Below are positions 45,790 through 55,798 of a stretch of 64,000 nucleotides of DNA, one piece after another. Origin of the DNA: Moraxella macacae 0408225. GTDB lineage: Bacteria > Pseudomonadota > Gammaproteobacteria > Pseudomonadales > Moraxellaceae. The stretch is from positions 558,001-622,000 of the forward strand of contig NZ_ANIN01000002.1 of NCBI RefSeq assembly GCF_000320365.1, in the 5' to 3' direction. A program made the position numbers and the translations under genes. Each line of letters starts with the position of its first letter. The first letter of the stretch is position 1. The notes under the pieces were generated by a model. The model did not search any database, had not been told where the DNA came from, and worked only from the letters and a program-made list of their open reading frames with translations.

Positions 45790-47886
45790 ATGTCAATTCG
45801 TGCCAAAAAACCACCGTATTTTGCGGTTAAATTGCCAAGTTTATCCACGCTTAGCCTTGCCGTTTTGCTTAGCCAAGCAAGTTTTGCCCAAAGCACCATC
45901 GATACCAACTTACCAACCGTTATGCTTGACACCATCGTCATCAGTGCCAGCCGCACCGAAAAAGGCGTCAAAGAAGCCCCGATTCCCGTTACCGTCATCA
46001 GCAAAAAACAGCTTGAGCAGCACCAAGCACGCACCTTAAAACAAGCCTTAGAATTGTTGCCACAAGTACAACTTCGCCCCTTACACGGCAAAACTGGCTA
46101 CGAAGTGGTCATGCAAGGGCTTGATGGCAATCAAGTGTTGGTGTTGATTGACGGCTTGCCAATCACCGCAAGCACAGGCTCTACGGTGAATTTAAATCAA
46201 TATTTAAACGCCGATGTGGAGCAAATTGAGGTGATTCAAGGGGCATCGTCAGCACAATATGGCAGCTCGGCGATGGGCGGGGTGATTAACGTCATCACCA
46301 AACGATTAACGCCCAATGACAACCGCATCACAGGGCGAATTGCAGCCGATGTTGGCACAAATTTTGCCCAAAATCCATCAGGCAACTCCTTAGATGACAA
46401 TTATCGCCTTATCGAAGCCAGTAGTGACATCGCTTTTGACAAACAAGGCGAATGGCTTGCTCGCATTTCGGCGTCAAAACTTGACGATAAAGGCTTAAGT
46501 TTAGATAACAAACAATGGGGCAGATTAAAAGACAACAGCCAACAAACCCAAGCGGTTGCTAAGTTGCAATACGCCCCCAAGGCAACAAATTTACAAAACA
46601 TTTGGCTTGAAGTGGGCGATTATAAAGAAGTGGATATTGGACGTTTTAATAGAAGCCGTGGCCCGCAAACTTATCCAAATTTACGCAAAGAAGAGATTGA
46701 CAAACGGCGGTTTTCGGCAGGATTTAGTCATCAATTTAACGAGTTAACCGGCGGACTTAAAAATTCCAAATTGCAAGGAACAAAGCTACAAGGCTCGTTG
46801 CTATCAGAAAATTACGACAGCTTTGCCAATACGTCAGTTTTAGGCACAACCACCATAGAACGGAATGCCAAAATCACCACTCAATTGGGTCAATTGCAAT
46901 TAGACTTACCCGCCACACAGCTGGTTAATCAAACGCATTTGCCCCAATTTGGCGTAAGTTACCGCAAAGACGGCTTACGCCAAACCAACAACGGCAAAAG
47001 CGAGCTCAAAGGCGATGATGTCAGCCGCAACGTGCAAGAAATTTACGCCCAAGATGATTGGCTGATTGGTGATAATTTGGAAGTTTTGGCAGGGGCAAGG
47101 TATCAGTATGATAGTGATTTTGGCAATCATGTTGCCCCCAAAGTTTCGCTAAAATACGATTATGTGGGTGATACAGGCGTGCGGCATATTTGGCGGGCAA
47201 GCGTTGGCAGCGGCTACCGGGTGCCAGATTTAAAAGAGCGGTATTATTTATTTGACCACAGCACCTATGGCTACAAAGTGCTTGGCAACCCTGCCTTGAC
47301 GCCTGAAACTTCCACCAGTTATCAAATTGGCTACCAAAGCGATTTACAGCCCAATTTATCCTTGGCGGTCAATCTGTTTTACAACGACATCAAAGATTTA
47401 ATCCAAGTTGACAGTACTAAGCCCAGCCATTATGAAGGCGATGTCATGGTGTTTCAGTACGAAAACGTCGCAGGAGCCAAAACTTATGGCGGCGATGTGG
47501 CGATTGGTTGGCAGCCTTGGCAAAATTTGGATTTACAAATCAATTATGGTTATTTAGGCACGCTAAACAAACTCAAAAACACGCCTTTGACAAATCGCCC
47601 AAAACACAAAGCGGGGCTAACTGCCAATTATGACGTTTCTGACGCTTTAAGATGGATTAACAAATTGACTTACGAAGACAAGCATTTATTAAGCACAAGC
47701 GATAACAGCTATTCGCCAGCTTGGTGGATTTGGAATACTGGGCTTGATTATCAAGTCAATAAACAACTGGGCGTGCACACATCGGTTAACAACGTTTTGA
47801 ACAAACAAAGAGACGTGAAAGATAAAAACGATCAAAGCAACATTGATAATCGCCAATGGCTGATTGGAGCAAGTTATCAGTTTTAG
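45790..47886 (+). CDS. TonB-dependent outer-membrane receptor, probably for heme
   Basis: 698 residues: a signal peptide ending ASFAQS, a TonB box LDTIVISA, a plug domain with VLVLIDGLPI and YGSSAMGGVINVIT, and a 22-strand barrel ending YQF. Near residues 474-503 SGYRVPDLKE and LGNPALTPE with a histidine between them (DHSTYG) parallel the FRAP/NPDL region of HmuR-type heme receptors. A HmuY-like lipoprotein gene follows and a Fur box precedes it, so heme is the best substrate guess. Siderophore or cobalamin uptake is less likely but not excluded. Confidence 0.88.
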   Translation: MSIRAKKPPYFAVKLPSLSTLSLAVLLSQASFAQSTIDTNLPTVMLDTIVISASRTEKGVKEAPIPVTVISKKQLEQHQARTLKQALELLPQVQLRPLHGKTGYEVVMQGLDGNQVLVLIDGLPITASTGSTVNLNQYLNADVEQIEVIQGASSAQYGSSAMGGVINVITKRLTPNDNRITGRIAADVGTNFAQNPSGNSLDDNYRLIEASSDIAFDKQGEWLARISASKLDDKGLSLDNKQWGRLKDNSQQTQAVAKLQYAPKATNLQNIWLEVGDYKEVDIGRFNRSRGPQTYPNLRKEEIDKRRFSAGFSHQFNELTGGLKNSKLQGTKLQGSLLSENYDSFANTSVLGTTTIERNAKITTQLGQLQLDLPATQLVNQTHLPQFGVSYRKDGLRQTNNGKSELKGDDVSRNVQEIYAQDDWLIGDNLEVLAGARYQYDSDFGNHVAPKVSLKYDYVGDTGVRHIWRASVGSGYRVPDLKERYYLFDHSTYGYKVLGNPALTPETSTSYQIGYQSDLQPNLSLAVNLFYNDIKDLIQVDSTKPSHYEGDVMVFQYENVAGAKTYGGDVAIGWQPWQNLDLQINYGYLGTLNKLKNTPLTNRPKHKAGLTANYDVSDALRWINKLTYEDKHLLSTSDNSYSPAWWIWNTGLDYQVNKQLGVHTSVNNVLNKQRDVKDKNDQSNIDNRQWLIGASYQF

Positions 47887-47920
47887 TTGTGGTATTTTAC
47901 ATTTTTTCTAACGATAGTTT

Positions 47921-47992
47921 AACAATATTTTTAGTTTTAACAATATTTTTAGTTTTAACAATATTTTTAGTTTTAACAATATTTTTAGTTTT
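47921..47992. repeat. 18-bp tandem repeat, four perfect copies
   Basis: AACAATATTTTTAGTTTT is repeated four times in the 136-bp gap between the receptor and the HmuY-like gene, ending 30 bp before the start codon. No terminator is seen in the gap, so the array lies in the transcript of the probable operon. Confidence 0.95.
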
Positions 47993-48022
47993 AATAACAG
48001 TTTTAACAACAGGAGCAATATC

Positions 48023-49279
48023 ATGCAAAAACAACTCACACTGTTATCAATCGCCTTACTTAGCACAGCCTTAGTCGCTTGTGGTGGTGGCGGTGAGGGC
48101 AGTTCAAACCAAAGTAGTAAGAACAACGCTGGCAAACACAATACTGGTAAACACAGCAACGGCTCAAGCACCAACACAGGCAAAAACACTGGCAAATTTA
48201 CTCAATCGGCAAAATGGGTCATCAACACCGAAGCCAACTCATTAAACGCAGCCACTCCAAAAGTGTATTGCTATGATTTTGACGGCAAAGCTGAGGTTGG
48301 TTGTGATACCGACACTTGGGATTTAAAATTTGACAATTCAGGCAAATACGTACCCAAACTATGGTCAAACAGTGGCGTTAGTGGTGATGGTAAAGGTGGT
48401 GTGTTTGGTCTGCTTAAATGGTCAGACTTAAAAACCTTTACCGATGCAACCCTTGATCCTAAAAGCAAACACAGCATTGTCAATCATTATCAAGTGGATA
48501 AAAAAGGCAGTATTTTTGACACACAAAAATGGTATGAATACAATGCCACAAGCCACCAATTATCACCCAACAACCGTGTCTATCTTATCACCACCGACAA
48601 TACAAGCCCTACCACACAAAGCTCGGTGCAATTGCCAATCTTTGCTGTGCAAGTCATCAATTATTATAGTGCAGCAGGCGTATCAGGACACCCAACTTTA
48701 CGTTGGATTGATACCGCCACACCAAACAACGTTAAAACCAAAACCTTTGACGCATCAGCAACCACGCAATACATCAACCTAAAAACCGGCGAAACCACCA
48801 CCGAAAATGGCGATTGGCATATTGCACTGGATCGCTTTAATGTCAGACTAAACGGCGGCACGGGCAGTAAAAAGAAAGTGGCTGGATTTTTGGCAAAAAC
48901 CCCGGCAGGCTATTATGACACCAATAACAAGCCCATTACCGATAAATTTAATAAAGACAACAAAACCGAAAGCCTTGCTGATTTAACCAATGTAGCCGGT
49001 TATAAGCTACCAACGTCTGCAAAAGACTGGGTATCTGATAAAAAACGTTCCGCATTAAATGCGTATAACAACCAAAACCCATTTGATCTTGGTTGGTATG
49101 TTTATAGTTTGGTCAATCATAAACTTGTTGCAAAAACCGATGACGATGCACAAGGGGCATTATTACGCTCCTCTACAGGTGATAGTTATGCTCGCATGCG
49201 TTTGGCAGAAATTCAATACAAAGAAAATGCAACATCACCAAATGCTTGGGTATTTGAGTTTGACATTCAACCAAAATAA
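48023..49279 (+). CDS. HmuY-family heme-binding lipoprotein, two tandem domains
   Basis: 418 residues. The signal peptide ends in lipobox LVAC with Cys20, followed by a Gly/Ser/Asn/His-rich linker (to about residue 52). Two HmuY-like halves follow. The first has DTWDLKFDNS, KWYEYNATSHQL, RVYLITT and QVINYYSAAGVSGHPTLRW. The second has GDWHIALDRF, GWYVYSLVNHKL and YARMRLAEIQY. HmuY of Bacteroidota takes heme from host proteins and hands it to the receptor HmuR. The gene order receptor then HmuY and the strong AGGAG site support an operon. Fold call is by pattern, not alignment. Confidence 0.8.
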   Translation: MQKQLTLLSIALLSTALVACGGGGEGSSNQSSKNNAGKHNTGKHSNGSSTNTGKNTGKFTQSAKWVINTEANSLNAATPKVYCYDFDGKAEVGCDTDTWDLKFDNSGKYVPKLWSNSGVSGDGKGGVFGLLKWSDLKTFTDATLDPKSKHSIVNHYQVDKKGSIFDTQKWYEYNATSHQLSPNNRVYLITTDNTSPTTQSSVQLPIFAVQVINYYSAAGVSGHPTLRWIDTATPNNVKTKTFDASATTQYINLKTGETTTENGDWHIALDRFNVRLNGGTGSKKKVAGFLAKTPAGYYDTNNKPITDKFNKDNKTESLADLTNVAGYKLPTSAKDWVSDKKRSALNAYNNQNPFDLGWYVYSLVNHKLVAKTDDDAQGALLRSSTGDSYARMRLAEIQYKENATSPNAWVFEFDIQPK

Positions 49280-49325
49280 CCAACCAAAATAACGCACAAT
49301 TTTAATCAATGTTTTAAGTAATTAT

Positions 49326-49360
49326 AAAAAATAGCCTGTTGATATGGGCTATTTTTTATT
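49326..49360 (+). terminator. Terminator after the HmuY-like gene
   Basis: AAAAATAGCC pairs with GGCTATTTTT over a 10-base loop and runs on into T-rich DNA. Confidence 0.85.
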
Positions 49361-49442
49361 AGCTTAGCTTTTTATTAGCTTAGCTTTTTATTAGCTTAGT
49401 TATTAGCTTAGCGTTTTATTAGCTTGGTTATTAACTTAGCTT
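49353..49442. repeat. Imperfect tandem repeat (TTTTATTAGCTTAGC units)
   Basis: About five diverged copies of a 14-17-bp unit containing TTAGCTTAG run from the terminator into the last codons of the Epd-like gene, whose stop codon lies within the final copy. Confidence 0.85.
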
Positions 49443-50474
49443 TTGGCACATATCTAACATTCGATTGGCATAACCCCATTCGTTATCATACCACGCAAAC
49501 ACCTTAAACTGCTTACTATCACCTACGCCAACTGACATGGTTTGTAAACTGTCAATAATCAGCGAATACGGTTCATGAACAAAATCACTGGACACCAAGG
49601 GTTCATCAGTATAGCCCATAATGCCAAACAATTCTTGCTCGCTTGCTTGTTTTAACACTTGGTTAATGCCACAAACGTCAGTCAACTTGTCAAAAACAAA
49701 AGCAACATCAATACTTGCAACATCAAGAGTCGGTACACGCAACGAATGTCCATTGATTTTGCCTTGCATGCTTGGCAATACTCGCTCGACCGCCCCAATG
49801 CTGCTAGATGTAGTAGGAATAATATTAAAGCCGGCCGCTCTGGCGCGACGTAAATCACGATGCACTTGATCAAGCACATTTTGATCGGCAGTTACCGCAT
49901 GAATTTCAGTAAGCATGGCATTTTTTACCCCAAATGCCTTATCCAACACAGCCAACAAGGGTACCAACGCTTGCGTGGTACACGACACTCCAGACACAAT
50001 TGCTTTATCACGGCTTAATTCATAATCATTTACCCCAATCACAACACTTGCATCCACTGTATCAAACGGGGCAGAACCAATAATTACCTGTCTTGCCCCT
50101 GCGTAAATATGCTGATAAGCATTGTTATAACTGCGAAAATACCCTGTACTTTCCAGTACAATATCCACCCCAAAATTTCGCCAATTAAGGTTTTTTGGAT
50201 CAGCTTGTTGCAACACATGAATAACATGCACTTGCCCGTTGATCTTAATGTTAAATTGATTGTTGTTTAAACAAATATCCACATCAAATCGGCTGTTTAA
50301 ACGCCCATGCGTGCTGTCATATTTTAACAAATGTAACAAAACATCAGCACTTGCCACATCGTTGATTGCCACAATGCAAAAATTTTGCGGACAATTGTTT
50401 GCCAAACGCTGCAAATACGCACGCAATACATTTCGTCCAATTCGCCCAAAACCATTGATTGCCAAAGCCTGCAT
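49431..50474 (-). CDS. GAPDH-superfamily dehydrogenase, erythrose-4-phosphate dehydrogenase-like
   Basis: 347 residues with the Rossmann motif NGFGRIGRNVLRA. The catalytic cysteine is in GVSCTTQALVP and the histidine in EIHAVTADQN. The usual SCTTN asparagine is Gln here. The C-terminal GYTDEPLVSSDFVHEPYS and FAWYDNEWGYANRMLD resemble Epd, which feeds pyridoxal phosphate synthesis, more than glycolytic GAPDH. The long-form GAPDH at 24.5 kb may be the main glycolytic or gluconeogenic enzyme. Function here remains open: Epd or a second GAPDH. Confidence 0.75.
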   Translation of the reverse strand: MQALAINGFGRIGRNVLRAYLQRLANNCPQNFCIVAINDVASADVLLHLLKYDSTHGRLNSRFDVDICLNNNQFNIKINGQVHVIHVLQQADPKNLNWRNFGVDIVLESTGYFRSYNNAYQHIYAGARQVIIGSAPFDTVDASVVIGVNDYELSRDKAIVSGVSCTTQALVPLLAVLDKAFGVKNAMLTEIHAVTADQNVLDQVHRDLRRARAAGFNIIPTTSSSIGAVERVLPSMQGKINGHSLRVPTLDVASIDVAFVFDKLTDVCGINQVLKQASEQELFGIMGYTDEPLVSSDFVHEPYSLIIDSLQTMSVGVGDSKQFKVFAWYDNEWGYANRMLDMCQKLS

Positions 50475-50512
50475 AAACCATCACTCAATAATTATCACTC
50501 AATTTCAAACAG

Positions 50513-50551
50513 AAAAATCCCACACAAGCATGTTAAAAATTTGCGTGGGAT
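50513..50551 (-). terminator. Terminator after adk
   Basis: Read on the minus strand, ATCCCACGCAA pairs with TTGTGTGGGAT (one mismatch) over a 13-base loop, followed by five T. It separates adk from the Epd-like gene downstream. Confidence 0.75.
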
Positions 50552-50601
50552 TATAAAAACCTGTGTTATTTAAAAGCCAATTTAAAGCTAGAGTTTAACA
50601 A

Positions 50602-51629
<1,028 letters not shown>

Positions 51630-51842
51630 ATGGCAAAACTAACCAAATTACACCGTTCAACCAATCATCGCATGCTCGCAGGCGTGATGGGTGGCGTTGC
51701 TGAATATTTAGGTTGGCGTCCAAACATGGTGCGTTTGTTGTTTGTCATTGTATCATCTGCAAGTGCCGCTGTACCTGGGATTTTGATTTATTTGGTGTTG
51801 TGGCTTGTTATGCCAAATGCTACGCCAAGTTCTTATGCTTAA
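51630..51842 (+). CDS. PspC-domain membrane protein
   Basis: 70 residues comprising a single PspC domain: RSTNHRMLAGVMGGVAEYLGW then LIYLVLWLVMP, with one main membrane span (about 33-60). In enteric bacteria PspC senses envelope stress. Stand-alone PspC-domain proteins of this size are common and of unknown role. AGGAAG lies upstream. No other psp gene is near. Confidence 0.88.
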   Translation: MAKLTKLHRSTNHRMLAGVMGGVAEYLGWRPNMVRLLFVIVSSASAAVPGILIYLVLWLVMPNATPSSYA

Positions 51843-51878
51843 CAAGCTATGCTTAACAAGACAAGCTCTTATGCTTAA

Positions 51879-51917
51879 ACATTAACAAATAACATTAACA
51901 AATAACATTAACAAATT
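51879..51917. repeat. 13-bp tandem repeat, three copies
   Basis: ACATTAACAAATA occurs three times (last base differs in the third) after the PspC gene. Just upstream, AACAAGCTATGCTTAACAAG is partially duplicated across the stop codon. Confidence 0.9.
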
Positions 51918-51960
51918 TATTAAATTTTATTAAAATAACCATTGATTCATTTTCCTCCTG

Positions 51961-51988
51961 CCCTGATGTGATATCAGGGTATTTTTTT
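51961..51988 (+). terminator. Terminator upstream of proA
   Basis: CCCTGAT pairs with ATCAGGG over a 5-base loop, followed by TATTTTTTT. It ends the PspC-gene transcript. Confidence 0.88.
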
Positions 51989-51996
51989 AGGCTTAA

Positions 51997-52032
51997 TTTC
52001 TCATCGGTTTAATTTTTCTCATCGGTTTAATT
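51997..52032. repeat. 18-bp tandem duplication in the proA leader
   Basis: TTTCTCATCGGTTTAATT occurs twice back to back between the terminator and proA. It probably lies in or near the proA promoter (TATGCTATC follows). Confidence 0.9.
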
Positions 52033-52073
52033 ATGCTATCATAACCAACAATTAATTTCTTTGGAATATCAAC

Positions 52074-53390
52074 ATGCACAACATTGACACCGAAACAGAC
52101 ACCCAAATAGACACCAAAACTTATATGGAACAGCTTGGCAAATCCGCTCGCAAAGCCAGTATGACCTTAGTCCATGCCACCACCAAAGACAAAAATAACG
52201 CTTTAATTGCTATTTTTGACCGTTTACAATCTGCCAAAGCCACAATTTTATCCGCCAATGACCGCGATATGCAAAACAGCCGCCAAAAAGGCTTAGATCG
52301 TGCGTTGCTTGACCGTTTAGAGCTAACCGAAAGTCGATTTAACGCTATGCTACAAGGTTTAAAAGATGTTGCCAATTTGCCCGATCCAATTGGTGAAATT
52401 AGTGATATGGCTTACCGTCCAAGTGGCATTCAACTTGGCAAAATGCGCGTGCCACTGGGCGTTATCGGTATGATTTATGAAAGCCGTCCCAATGTAACCA
52501 TTGAAGCATCAAGCCTTGCGTTAAAATCAGGCAACGCAATTATTTTACGCGGCGGATCAGAGGCCTTTTATTCTAACCAAGCCTTGGCAAAATGCATACA
52601 AGATGGGCTTGTTGTGGCAGGATTATCACCCAAATGCGTGCAAGTTGTTGCCACAACCGATCGCAAGGCTGTGGGTGAACTTATTGGTATGCACAAGTTT
52701 GTTGATGTCATTATTCCGCGTGGTGGCAAAGGGTTGATTGAACGCATTAGTCGCGATGCCTGCATTCCTGTGATCAAACATTTAGATGGCAATTGTCATA
52801 CATTTGTTGAAAGTTCTGCTGATTTTGACATGGCAACCAATATTTGCGTTAATGCCAAAACCAGCCGTTACGGTACTTGCAATACCATGGAGACATTGTT
52901 AATTGAGGCTAAAATTGCCAATGACTTTTTGCCAACCGTTGCCAAAGCAATGATACATGCTGATAATGCTATGCAACTTCGCTTGTGCAAAACTGGTTTT
53001 ACAATTTTAAACAACATCGCCGCTTTACAAAACCATATCACGCAAGCTTCTGAAGAAGACTGGCATACTGAATACCTTGCACCGATTTTAGCAATCAAAA
53101 TCGTAGCAGACATTGATGAAGCCATTGCCCATATCAATCATTATGGCAGTCATCATACCGATGTCATTATCACCGAAAATTACCGCCTGTCGCTAAAATT
53201 TATGCAAGAAGTCGACTCAAGTTCGGTCATGGTCAACGCATCGAGCCGTTTTGCCGATGGTTTTGAATATGGGCTTGGGGCTGAAATTGGCATTTCTACC
53301 GATAAAATCCACGCACGCGGCCCTGTTGGCTTGCAGGGCTTAACCTCACAAAAATGGGTGGTTTTTGGACATGGTGAAGTGCGAATTTAA
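52074..53390 (+). CDS. proA: Gamma-glutamyl phosphate reductase
   Basis: Second enzyme of proline synthesis, reducing gamma-glutamyl phosphate with NADPH. 438 residues with [31 protein letters not shown], and the catalytic cysteine in [31 protein letters not shown] lies near the end. The first 15 residues are a variable Asp/Thr-rich lead ([11 protein letters not shown]) with internal repetition. proB is not adjacent. Convergent with the threonine aldolase gene. Confidence 0.96.
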   Translation: MHNIDTETDTQIDTKTYMEQLGKSARKASMTLVHATTKDKNNALIAIFDRLQSAKATILSANDRDMQNSRQKGLDRALLDRLELTESRFNAMLQGLKDVANLPDPIGEISDMAYRPSGIQLGKMRVPLGVIGMIYESRPNVTIEASSLALKSGNAIILRGGSEAFYSNQALAKCIQDGLVVAGLSPKCVQVVATTDRKAVGELIGMHKFVDVIIPRGGKGLIERISRDACIPVIKHLDGNCHTFVESSADFDMATNICVNAKTSRYGTCNTMETLLIEAKIANDFLPTVAKAMIHADNAMQLRLCKTGFTILNNIAALQNHITQASEEDWHTEYLAPILAIKIVADIDEAIAHINHYGSHHTDVIITENYRLSLKFMQEVDSSSVMVNASSRFADGFEYGLGAEIGISTDKIHARGPVGLQGLTSQKWVVFGHGEVRI

Positions 53391-53434
53391 CCCAGTTTTT
53401 AACATTTAAAAACAAAATTTAACACTTGAAAAAC

Positions 53435-53468
53435 AAAACTTAGCTAAGCGGAAAACTTAGCTAAGCGG
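53435..53468. repeat. 17-bp tandem duplication containing palindrome CTTAGCTAAG
   Basis: AAAACTTAGCTAAGCGG occurs twice between convergent proA and the threonine aldolase gene. The 10-bp palindrome in each copy could extend into an alternative hairpin, but there is no T-tract, so it is not called a terminator. Confidence 0.9.
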
Positions 53469-53488
53469 TTTGGTTAGATGATTGGCAC

Positions 53489-54535
53489 TCATTTCACCAA
53501 ATCTTTAATCGCACTCACAAGCACATCAACTTGTGCTTTTGTTGTGTCAAAAGAGGTCATAAGACGCACCTCGCCTGCTTTGACATCTGTGTCATAAAAC
53601 TCAAATTGCTCGTGCAATTGTTTTACCACATCAGGCAAAAAACGCACAAAAACAGCATTGGCATGCACAGGATATAACACCGTTACACCGTTTAGATCTT
53701 TAATTTCATGGTATAAATAATTTGCCATATCGTTGCTATTTTTTGCCAATTGATACCACAAATCATCTTCAAACCACGCCAAAAATTGTGCAGCCACAAA
53801 ACGCAGTTTTGAACCCAGTTGCATGTTGCTTTTGCGTAAACGGCGCATTTGTTCATCAAGGGTTGGATTTAGCACAATCAAGCCCTCGCCTATCATTAGG
53901 CCGTTTTTTGTACCGCCAATTGACAACATATCAATGCCTAAATTTGCCAAATCCGCCCAATCGGCGTCCAATGCCACCAGTGCGTTAGACAACCTTGCCC
54001 CATCTAAATAAAAATACAAATCAAATTCTTGGCAAACTTTGGCAATGCTGCTAATTTCATCTAGTGTATAGCACATACCAAGCTCGGTAGTTTGGCTAAT
54101 GTACACCACACTGGCTTTTGCTGTGTGTTCGCTTTGGTTGCGATGATAACAAAAATCATATAACGCATCTGGTGATAACTTGCCCTTTGGCGTATCAATT
54201 GCCAATAACTTCATACCGCCAATATATTCAGGAGCAACGCTTTCATCGTTATTAATATGGGCTTCTTTGGCACAAATCACCGCCCCACAACGTGGCAATA
54301 ATGACTGCAAACCAAGCACATTTGCCCCTGTACCATTAAACACCAAATAACAGCTCGCCTGCTTGCCAAACTTTGCTTTCATCAAATGCTTTAATGCCAC
54401 GCTATAAGTGTCATGCCCATACGCCTTGTCATGTCCGCCGTTTGCCGCTGCAATGGCTTGCAAAATCTTAGGGTGCACCCCTGAATAATTATCCGATGCA
54501 AAAGTAAAATGCTTAGGATTGTGCAAGGTTTTCAT
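53489..54535 (-). CDS. Low-specificity threonine aldolase
   Basis: PLP enzyme that splits threonine (and allo-threonine) to glycine and acetaldehyde. 348 residues: FASDNYSGVHPKI at the start, NGTGANVLGLQ, an HINNDES histidine that stacks on PLP, FYLDGARLSNAL, and the PLP lysine in SIGGTKNGL. AAGGA precedes the start. The E. coli counterpart is ltaE, but this protein is closer to the 350-residue type found in Pseudomonas. Confidence 0.9.
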   Translation of the reverse strand: MKTLHNPKHFTFASDNYSGVHPKILQAIAAANGGHDKAYGHDTYSVALKHLMKAKFGKQASCYLVFNGTGANVLGLQSLLPRCGAVICAKEAHINNDESVAPEYIGGMKLLAIDTPKGKLSPDALYDFCYHRNQSEHTAKASVVYISQTTELGMCYTLDEISSIAKVCQEFDLYFYLDGARLSNALVALDADWADLANLGIDMLSIGGTKNGLMIGEGLIVLNPTLDEQMRRLRKSNMQLGSKLRFVAAQFLAWFEDDLWYQLAKNSNDMANYLYHEIKDLNGVTVLYPVHANAVFVRFLPDVVKQLHEQFEFYDTDVKAGEVRLMTSFDTTKAQVDVLVSAIKDLVK

Positions 54536-54618
54536 TTGGTTATCCTTAATTTAAAATTTAGCTTTATTTAAAATTTAGCTTTGTCAATTAATTTGTAAAA
54601 ATCACAAGATTGCAAAAA

Positions 54619-55797
54619 CTACAAAACTTCATCAGCAACAAAATCACCCAACAAATGATTTAACTGCTGATCTAAAATTTGATAAACCTTTGCATTTAAC
54701 ACCGCCTTGACAGGCAAAACCCAAATTTTGTTTGCCAAATCTGCACAGGTTTGATTGGTATTGCCGTTATTTAGGTTATTTTGTAGGGTATTTTTTTGTA
54801 GGGTATTTTGCAACAATAAACGCACTTTTACTGCATCTTTTTCCGTGATAACGATTGGTAAATTAGGCAAATTCTCAAAATCACTTAGGCTAAATTGATG
54901 ATGGTCATTGAGTGGTTTTTTCACCAAATCAAAACCCAGTTGAGTTAAACTGTTAAAAAACCGATCAGGAAAACCTATGCCTGTCATCGCAATAACCGTT
55001 TGAGCGGATAAGGTTTGTTGCTTAGCATCAAACTTAGCATCAAACTTAGCATCAAACAACCGTGACTCAGTAGAAAGCAGTGAATCGGTAGCAAACAGCG
55101 GTTTGGTAAAAAACAGCGGCAAAATTGGTTGTTGCTCCAAATACATCATGGGCTGATTGCTAAAATTTTGTTGATTTTTGACTGCAGCAGCAAAATGATA
55201 AATCACCGTGGCATTTGGATCCAACAAGCGTTTGACAGGTTCGCGCAAAAAACCCGTGGGTAACACTTGACGATTGCCAAAACCACGTTTGGCATCCACC
55301 ACAATCCATTCAGCATCGCGATCTAAAGCGTAATGTTGTAAACCGTCATCGGTCAAAATCACTTGCAAATTCGGATAATGCTGTAACAACAATTCAATCG
55401 CCTGCTTACGATCCGGACAAACAGCCATAGGCACAGCCGTGGTTTGCACAATCAAACAAGGTTCATCTCCAACCACACCAGGGGTAGATTGCACGGTAAC
55501 CATGGTAGGCATTTGTTTGGTATCACCGCCATAACCGCGGCTAATCACGCCAACATTCACCTTTTTTTGTTGCAAATATTGCACAAGCGCAATAATTAAC
55601 GGCGTTTTACCACTCCCTCCAACTGTGATATTGCCAATGACAATAACCGGTATGGGTGCATAATACATCTTTTTTAAGCCGTGTTGGTATAACTTTTTAT
55701 TTAGCCCGGTTATCAAGCGATATAGCCAACTGATCGGTAGCAACAGCCACAACCAAAAGGCTTGTTTTTGCCAAGCGTTTAACAACATTTGTTGCAT
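54619..55797 (-). CDS. lpxK: Tetraacyldisaccharide 4'-kinase
   Basis: Phosphorylates the lipid A disaccharide at the inner membrane. The start at 55797 overlaps the end of putP and gives 392 residues with an N-terminal membrane helix (AFWLWLLLPISWLYRL). An open frame continues 29 codons upstream inside putP. The P-loop is GNITVGGSGKTPL and the catalytic DDGLQH motif is present. The C-terminal half contains in-frame tandem repeats (FDAK three times; QNTL/KNTL/QNNL), unusual for this enzyme. msbA, a frequent partner, is not adjacent. Confidence 0.92.
   Translation of the reverse strand: MQQMLLNAWQKQAFWLWLLLPISWLYRLITGLNKKLYQHGLKKMYYAPIPVIVIGNITVGGSGKTPLIIALVQYLQQKKVNVGVISRGYGGDTKQMPTMVTVQSTPGVVGDEPCLIVQTTAVPMAVCPDRKQAIELLLQHYPNLQVILTDDGLQHYALDRDAEWIVVDAKRGFGNRQVLPTGFLREPVKRLLDPNATVIYHFAAAVKNQQNFSNQPMMYLEQQPILPLFFTKPLFATDSLLSTESRLFDAKFDAKFDAKQQTLSAQTVIAMTGIGFPDRFFNSLTQLGFDLVKKPLNDHHQFSLSDFENLPNLPIVITEKDAVKVRLLLQNTLQKNTLQNNLNNGNTNQTCADLANKIWVLPVKAVLNAKVYQILDQQLNHLLGDFVADEVL
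55021..55056. repeat. 12-bp in-frame tandem repeat within lpxK
   Basis: CTTAGCATCAAA three times; on the coding strand it adds FDAK units. Unit length is a multiple of three, so copy changes would keep the frame. Confidence 0.92.
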
Positions 55798-55798
55798 A

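Noticed and set aside
47908-48195. Minus-strand open frame rich in LLKLKI repeats between the receptor and the HmuY-like gene
   Set aside because: It is a translation of the 18-bp array plus the antisense of the lipoprotein N-terminus; the plus-strand lipoprotein has a strong ribosome site and a proper lipobox.
48023-49279. Reading the lipoprotein as a transferrin-binding-protein-B or Slam-dependent surface lipoprotein
   Set aside because: The paired WY-x-Y and RVYLITT...YYSAAGVSGH patterns fit HmuY better, and no slam gene or TbpB-type barrel signature is seen nearby.
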